DNA of 64,000 bases from NCBI RefSeq assembly GCF_024166365.1, contig NC_064837.1:78859553-78923552 (forward strand), read 5' to 3'. Positions 57,181 through 64,000 of this stretch are shown one piece after another (positions within the stretch are counted from its first letter, which is position 1; each line of letters opens with the position of its first letter). The notes under the pieces are model-generated. The model was not told the origin of the DNA. It worked only from the letters and a program-made list of their open reading frames with translations, and made no database searches. Source of the stretch: Elephas maximus indicus. Its lineage: Eukaryota; Chordata; Mammalia; Proboscidea; Elephantidae. Made by a program: the position numbers and the translations under genes.

Positions 57181-58184
57181 GTTTAAGAATGGCATGGGGG
57201 CATCAGACCCCCTCATCTAACTTCCCAAGGCGGGAGGAGAATCACCATCAGCATCCGCCCAAAGTTAATTCCTATAAAGTAGAGGTCAGACATACCTCTT
57301 CTCTCCTTTTTACCAATTCTGACACCAGCCACCCCTCCCATGGCATTCTCTACTCCTCTGCTGGATTCAATAATTTGTTGCAATGGCCACACAGAACTCA
57401 CAGAATATACACAAGTTATCGGGTTTACTAGGGAAGTAACAGGTTACAATTCAGGATCAGAAATGACTCAAGATAAGTTCTTCTATCAAGACAGCCTCTT
57501 CTCAGCTACCTCTGCAGGCAGGCCTCTCTCTGGCCCTTGGCTCCTTGACCCCTTGGCCCTTCGGCCTGGTCTCTACCCTGCTTGGGAAAGTATTACAAAG
57601 ATCTTTAGCTCCTCCAATAAGTACCCAGAGGTATCCTACTCCACCAGGGAGCCTCCTGCCTGAAGGCATTAAGCTCTCTTGCTCCATGAGTCAGCACACC
57701 CACTGTAACTACATCACTCCATGGGCCAGGAAGCCTACTGTGCAACCTTGAGCCAGTTTCGTGGTTCTGCTGCCACTGTTTCTCTCTTTCTTGCACCACC
57801 TCTGGTGTTACAGCTGTCTCTCTGTCTCCTGGGTCTATGATGTTCTTACAGCAAGGACCCCAGGTCCAAAGGACACACTCTGCTCCTATCTCTTCTTCTT
57901 CATGGTAGTGAGGTCCCCCCTTTCTACCTGAGATGGCTCATTTTAAGACTAGCAAGATGGCAAAACTTGCCTATCCCTTCATTAGGGTTTTTGCAAACCT
58001 TATTTGCAGGGTTCCACCCCCACAAGAGTACTGTGACCTTCTTTACATTATGAGCAAGCTGTCCAATCCCCTTGGGGGGCCACAAGCACCGTATTTGCAT
58101 AGCCCCACCCAATCATTTGGTGGGAGTTACAAGATTATGGCCAGAAAGGCCATATAAAAGTGACCTATCACACCACAGGCCATC
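57181..58184. mobile_element. Probable LTR sequence, family and orientation unresolved
   Basis: About 1 kb of moderately GC-rich sequence with a CCAAT-like palindrome (cccaatcatttggtggg, about 58108) and ccatataaaag near 58150. The general look is of a retroviral LTR. No internal region or TSD found, so this is a weak call. Confidence 0.3.
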
Positions 58185-61100
58185 CCCTGGTTTTTCAAGC
58201 CATGGTTCTTTCATACTTGGAGGATACATGGAAACTGAACAACACCTTGCTCAGAAACTACTGGGTTATAGACAAAATTAAGGACAAAGACAAAATTAAG
58301 GGTAGAATAAAGAAGTTCACAGAATCAAATGAGAATGAAAACACACCCTACTAGAACCTTTGGGACACAGCAAAAGCAATGCTCAGAGGTCAATTTATAG
58401 CAATAAATGCACACATTCAAAAAGAAGAAAGGGCCAAATCAAAATATTAATCCTACCACTCAAACAAATAGAAAGAGAACAACAAAACACAAGAAGAAAG
58501 GAAATAATAAGAATTGGAGCAGAATTAAATGAAATAGAGAATAGAAAAACAATTGAAGGAGTTAACAAGACCAAAAGCTGGTTCTTTGAAAAAGATCAAC
58601 AAAATTGATAAACCATTGGCCAAACTGACAAAAGAAAAACAGGAAATGAAGCAAATAACACAAACAAGAAATAAGATGGGTGATATCACAACAGAGAAAA
58701 AAAAATTTACAGATCCAACTGAAATTAAAAGAATCGCATCAGATTATTATGAAAAATTGTACTCCAACAAATTTGAAAATCTAGAGGAAATGTACAAATT
58801 TCTAGAGGCTCACTACCTATCTAAACTACCACAAACAGAGGTAGAACAACTAAATAAACCCATAACAAAAGAAGAGATTGAAGAGGTAATTTAAAACCTT
58901 CCAACAAAAAAAAAAGCCCTGGCCTTGACGGCTTCATTGGAGAATTCTACCAAACTTTCAAAGAAAAGTTAACACCACTACTACTAAAGTTATTTCAGAG
59001 CATATAAAAGGGTGGAATACTCCCAAACTCATTCTATGAAGCTGGCATAGCCCTGACACCAAAATCAGGTAAAGACACCACAAAAAAAGAAAATTACAGA
59101 CCAATAGCCCTCGTGAACATAGACACAAAAATCCTCAACAAAATTCTAGCCAATAGAATTCAACAACATATCAAAAAAATAATTCTCCACAACCAAGTGG
59201 GATTCATACTAGGTACACAGGGATGGTTCAACATTAGAAAAGCAATCGGTGTAATCAATCATATAAATAAAACAAAAGATAAGAACCACACGATCTTATC
59301 AATTGACACACAAAAGGCATTTGACAAAGTCCAACACACATTCATGATAAAAACTCTCAGCAAAATAGGAACAGAAGGGGAAAATCCTCAACATAATAAG
59401 AGGCATTTAAATGAAGCCAACAGCCACCATCGTCCTAAATGGCAAGAGTCTGACAACATTCCGCTTGAAAACGGGAACCTGGCAAGGATGCCCTTTAACT
59501 CCACTCTTATTCAACATTGTGCTGGAGATCCTAGCCAGAGCAATTAGGCAAGAAAAAGAAATAAAGGACATCCAAATTGGTAAAGAAGATGTAAAAGTAT
59601 CCCTATTTTCAGATGATATGATTTCATACAGAGAAAACCCCAAAGAATCCACAAGAAAGCTACTGGAACTAATAGAAGATTTCACCAAAGTATCAGGGTA
59701 CAAGATAAACACACAAAAATCAACTGGATTCCTCTACACCAACAAAGAGAACTTCGAAGGGGAAATCACCAAATCAATACCATTTACAATAGCCCCAAAG
59801 AAGATAAAATACTTAGGAATAAATCTAACCAGAGGCATAAAAGACCTATACCCAGAAAACTACAAGACACTACAGCAAGAAACCAAAAGAGACCTACATA
59901 AGTGGAAAAAACATGCCTTGCTTATGGATGGGAAGACTTAACATTGTGAAAATGTCAATTCTACTCAAAATGATCTACAGATACAATGCAATCCCAATCC
60001 AAATTCCAATGACACTTTTTAATGAGATGGAGAAACAAATCACCGCCTTCACAGGGAATGGGAAGAGGCACCAGATAAGTAAAGCATTACTGAAGAAGAA
60101 GAACAAAGCGGGAGGCCTCACATTACCTGATTTCAGAACCTATTATACCACTGTGGGAGTCAAAACAGCCTGGTACTGGTACAACAACAGATACATAGAC
60201 CAATGGAACAGAATTGAGAATCCAGACATAAATTTATCCACCTATGAGCAGCTGATATTTGACAAAAGCCCAAAGTCCATTAAATGGGGGAAAGAAAAAG
60301 ACAGTCTCTTTAACAAATGGTGCTAGCCTAACTGGATACCCATTTGCAAAAGAAATGAAACAAGCCCCATACCCCACACCATGCACAAAAACTAACTCAA
60401 AATGGATCAAAGACCTAAGTATAAAATCTAAAACGATAAAGATCGTGGAAGAACAAACAGGGACAATGCTAGGAGCTCTAATACATGGCACAAACAGAAT
60501 ACAGAACATAACTAACAATGCACAAACACCAGAAGAGAAACTAGATAGCTGGGAGCTCCTAAAAATCAAACACTTAGGCTCATGCAAAGTCTTCACCAAA
60601 AGAGTAAAAAGACAACCCGCAGACTGGGAAAAATTTTGGGCTACGACAAATCCAATCAGGGTCTAATCTCTAAAAAATCTACAAGATACTGTAAAAGTTC
60701 AACAACAGAAAGACAAACAACCCAATTAAAAAAATTGTCAAAGGATACGAACAGACACTTAGCCAAAGAAGACATTCAGGTAGCTAACCGATACGCAAGG
60801 AAATGCTCAGGATCATTAGCCATTAGAGAAATGCAAATCAAGACTACAATGACATGCCATCTCACCCCAGCAAGGCTAGCATTAACCCAAAAAACAATAA
60901 ATGTTGGAGAGGTTGTGGAGAGACTAGAACACTTATACCGTGCTGGTGGGAATGAAAAACGGCACAACCACTTTGGAAATCGATTTGGTGCTTCCTTAAA
61001 AAGCTAGAACTACCATACGATCCAGCAACGCTACTCTTTGGAATATATTCTGGAGAAATAAGAGCTGTCACCTGAGCAGATATATTCACACCCATGTTCA

Positions 61101-62310
61101 CTGCAGCACTGTTCACAATAGCAAAAAGATGGAAACAATCTAGGTACCCATCAATGGATGAATGGATAAACAAATAATGGAATACTACACAACAATAAAG
61201 AACAATGATGAATTCGAGAAACATCTCATAACATAGATGAATCTGGAAGGCATTATGCTGAGTGAAATTAGTCAGTCGTAAAAGGACAATTATTGTATGA
61301 AACCACTATTATAAGAACTCAAGAAAAGGTTTAAACACAGAATAAAAGATTCTTTGATGTTACAAGGGTGGGGAGGGAGGGCAAGGGGAATTCACTAATT
61401 AGTAGACAAGAATTATCTTAGGTAAAGGGAAGGACAATACACAATACAGGGAAGTCAGCACAGCTGGACTAAACCAAAAGCTAAGAAGTTTTCTGAACAC
61501 AACCAAACACTTCAAGGGACAGAGTAGCAGGGACATGGGTCTGGGGACCATAGTTTCGGGGAACGTCTACGTAAACTGGCATAACAAAGTTTATTAAGAA
61601 AATGTTCTGCATCCCACTTTGGTGAGTGGCCTCTTGGGCCTTAAAAGCTAGTGAGTGACCATTTAAGACTCATCAGTTGATCCCAGCCCACCTGGAGCAA
61701 AGGAGAATGAACACCGAAGACACAAGGAAAACAGTAGCCTAAGAGACAAAAAGGGCCACATGAACCAGAGACTCCATCAGCCTGAGACCAGAAGAACTCG
61801 ATGGTGCCCAGCTACCACCAATGACCACCCTGGTAGGTAACATAACAGAGAGTCCCCTACGGAGCAGGAGAAAAGTGGGGTGCAGAACTCAAATTCACTT
61901 AAAAAGACCAGACTTAATGGTCTGACTGAGACTAGAGAAACACCAGAAGACATTGCCCCCAGACTCTCTACCCCGAACTAAAATCATCCCTGAAGCCAAC
62001 TCTTCAGACAAAGGTGAGACTGGACTATAAGACATAAAATTATACTTGCGAAGAGTACGCTTCTTAGTTTTATAGATACAAGAGAGTAAATGGGCAGCTT
62101 CTGTCTGGAAGTGAGATGAGAAGGCAGAAAGGGATAGAAGCTGGCTGAATGGACACAGTAAATATGGTGCAAAGGGAGAGTGTGCTGTCACATTAAGGGA
62201 TAGCAACTAGGGTCACATAACAATATGTGTACAAATTTTTTATGAGAAACTAACTTGAGTTATAAACTTTCACCTAAAGCGCAATAAAAAACAAACAAAC
62301 AAACAAAAAC
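58185..62310 (+). mobile_element. 5'-truncated L1 with complete 3' end and poly(A) tail
   Basis: Runs from ORF2 after the endonuclease through the RT and C-terminal domain, then a 3' UTR from about 61255 with a G-rich tract (61366-61387), AATAAA at about 62283-62288 and an A-rich (aaac)n tail to about 62310. Less decayed than the other L1s here. Its last 250 nt match 33511-33768. Confidence 0.92.
58205..61230 (+). pseudogene. L1 ORF2 remnant (reverse transcriptase and C-terminal domain)
   Basis: Readable in pieces: 58553-58894 (ASDYYEKLYSNKFENLEEMY), 59113-59547 (the [20 protein letters not shown] block), 59411-59941 with the RT active site FSDD at 59606-59617 (most mammalian L1s have FADD there), 59913-60326 and 60259-60666. 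Frame changes between pieces and stops such as the TAA near 58892 make it non-functional. Homology to L1 RT is clear. Confidence 0.9.
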
Positions 62311-64000
62311 TCCAAGAGGACCAAAAAAGTGTTATAACATGAAAATTGAGAAGAGATACATATCTGGTGGGAAAAGAATTGAAAAGAAATGATGGAATTT
62401 TCCGTTTTCCACATCCTGATCTCCAAATAGAGATGTCATGTAGATGGCTAAAAATACAAGGCTGGGCAGCAGGTGAGGGGCCGCTAGACTTGCAGACCCA
62501 ACAATCACATGATGAAAAATAAGAGCAAGAAAAAAGCTAAGAGACAAGAGAGTTATGAGACAGAAAAGTGAGCTTCAGGCATAAGGACCTATGTTGAAAC
62601 TGAGCCCAAGGGGCTACATGCCTCACAAATATGAGATACAGCCCTTTTTTAGCCACAGTCTCAGAAAAATTGAGAAATCTTTCCATTTCATTATTCTCTT
62701 AAATGCTATTACATCATGAAAGTCATGAGAGATAAAATATATAAACCCTCACTACCCCTCATGACAAAAAATACAAAGTTGTCAATTCAGGATATTATTT
62801 TGCTTCATGAAAAAAAAAACTGCAATGGTGACTTTATAACTTAATGCAATGACTTTACAGAGCCAACTGAGAACTTCTTTAAAATGAAAGAATGAATTTT
62901 TAAGAGAGTAGTAGGAGAAAAAGAGACAGAGAGACTGACATACAAACAGACTAAGGGAGGGAAGAAATCCACAGCACCTAATATTTCCAAAGTTTTGTGG
63001 AATGCCAGGCCCAGTCCCTAGAGTCTAAACCTAAACATCTGTAAGAAAAAGTATGGTAGCCTACAAAGAGCGGGTTTGTTGGAATCCCACAAACCTGGAA
63101 GTAAATCTGTCTGAAGGCCACCACTTATTAACCGTGTGAACTAAGGTGCGTTACTTAACCTATCTGGGCCCCCATCTCTTCTGTAAAATTGAGGTAACAA
63201 CAACTATTTCAGAAGGTTGCTGGCACAGTTCAATGAGTAGTGCATACAAAGTGCCTAGCTAAATAGTTTTTAAAAGGTAGACATTCTAGAAATGTTCATT
63301 GAATTCCCTTTTCCTTTTATTCCCAGTGAGAAGGTCCAGTACCTGAACAAAAGCTGAAAATCAGGGGATACTGGAATCAAGGGAGGCCTATGTCTAGAGA
63401 TGCTATAAAATCAGCCAGTGCCCTTCTTCCTGTACCTCTCACTCCATAATGTCCCGCCAACCAATATTCTCACTTTCCTGCATCTGCACCTTCAGGCTAA
63501 CAACACTAGCTTCTGACCTAACACGACGATTATAAAAATTTCACAGATAATGTAAAATGTTAGTTTAGTGTCCAAACACTTTCCTGCTGCTAAAGCCATA
63601 AGCCTATTATTTAGGTCCTTCTTGGCCCTGCCTCCTACTGTGGTGAGATCCCAGCACTTCGGCTGCTCTCCTAAACTCTAGACCAGCTGCTTGTTCTACT
63701 CTTCAAATCCTGCCAAATTCTTCAGGCCTTGCTTCCTGCACCTGTTCTGAACCCCAGAGCCAGGATTAACCTTCTCTGAGTCCCTCCCAACCCCATGCTG
63801 GTCTCTCTCATTGCTCCCCTGAATCTTGCTTTTGCTCTTTGGCATCCAATTCCTTTCCACATATTCACAGCCAGTTGCAGTCTCCCATTCTGAAAGCATT
63901 GTCCACCATGGAAGCACTGTTCTAAAGATTGCTTCTTTAATCTTTATAGCACAGAACTTTATTTCTGCATTTGAACTGGCTTTTTAGCCCAAGAATAACT
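62311..64000. other. Mostly unassigned sequence
   Basis: No coding gene recognised. One MIR at about 63055-63265. A mildly C-rich stretch at 63600-63900 has no nameable content. Confidence 0.35.
63055..63265 (+). mobile_element. MIR SINE (ancient)
   Basis: Follows the MIR order well: ccacttattaaccgtgtgaa, gcgttacttaacctatctgg, catctcttctgtaaaattga, then cagttcaatgagtagtgcat and aaagtgcctagct. Confidence 0.75.

Overview
This is vertebrate nuclear DNA, from a placental mammal of the Afrotheria and most likely an elephant (Loxodonta/Elephas). The evidence is the abundance of AfroSINEs (tRNA-headed, ending in a 'ctatgagtcggaatcgactcgatggcaac'-type tail), several RTE/BovB-like LINE fragments, L1 with a distinctive 3' UTR, and old mammal-wide repeats (MIR, L2, ERV-L/MLT2). 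The species call is inference from repeat families recalled from memory.

The only protein-coding gene I can support is RP1 (retinitis pigmentosa 1, oxygen-regulated protein 1), on the minus strand. Three coding exons join in frame to a predicted 2,160-residue protein: exon 2 (20543-19875, ATG at 20531), exon 3 (18656-18485, 172 nt) and the giant exon 4 (16360-10707, TAA stop). Exon phases and the 172-nt exon 3 agree with what I remember of human RP1 (2,156 aa). A non-coding exon 1 is proposed near 26020-26115, from a strong splice donor and a cluster of CRX/OTX-type sites; this is inference. RP1 is a doublecortin-domain microtubule protein of the photoreceptor axoneme. Exon 2 sits in a CpG island, ends in a non-canonical GC donor, and carries an in-frame tandem expansion between the two DCX domains.

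Layout: 1-9.7 kb, downstream of RP1, holds RTE, L1 and AfroSINE fragments plus unassigned DNA. 9.7-10.3 kb is a solo LTR with a 5-bp target duplication abutting the RP1 3' UTR. 10.3-26.1 kb is RP1. 26.1-29 kb is largely unique upstream DNA with possible photoreceptor regulatory sites. 29-31.4 kb is an old repeat broken by an AfroSINE and an internally deleted RTE. 33.3-39.05 kb is a decayed ERV-L provirus (gag-pro-RT-RNaseH-IN-dUTPase order, no env seen) with an L1 tail inside its 3' LTR. 39-44.3 kb holds old L1s, a Tigger-like DNA transposon and an RTE copy. 44.9-47.4 kb holds a tRNA-Gly-headed composite SINE and a run of AfroSINEs. 47.8-53.8 kb is a near full-length but dead L1 whose 5' region is an array of about ten pyrimidine-rich monomers. 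53.8-56.8 kb is an RTE interrupted by an ERVL LTR plus leader. 58.2-62.3 kb is a 5'-truncated L1 with ORF2 remnants and a complete 3' end. The last 1.7 kb is mostly unassigned with one MIR.

I found no new multi-gene system. The most interesting items are the tRNA-Gly/RTE composite SINE, the L1 5' monomer array, the GC-AG intron in RP1 and the candidate RP1 promoter.
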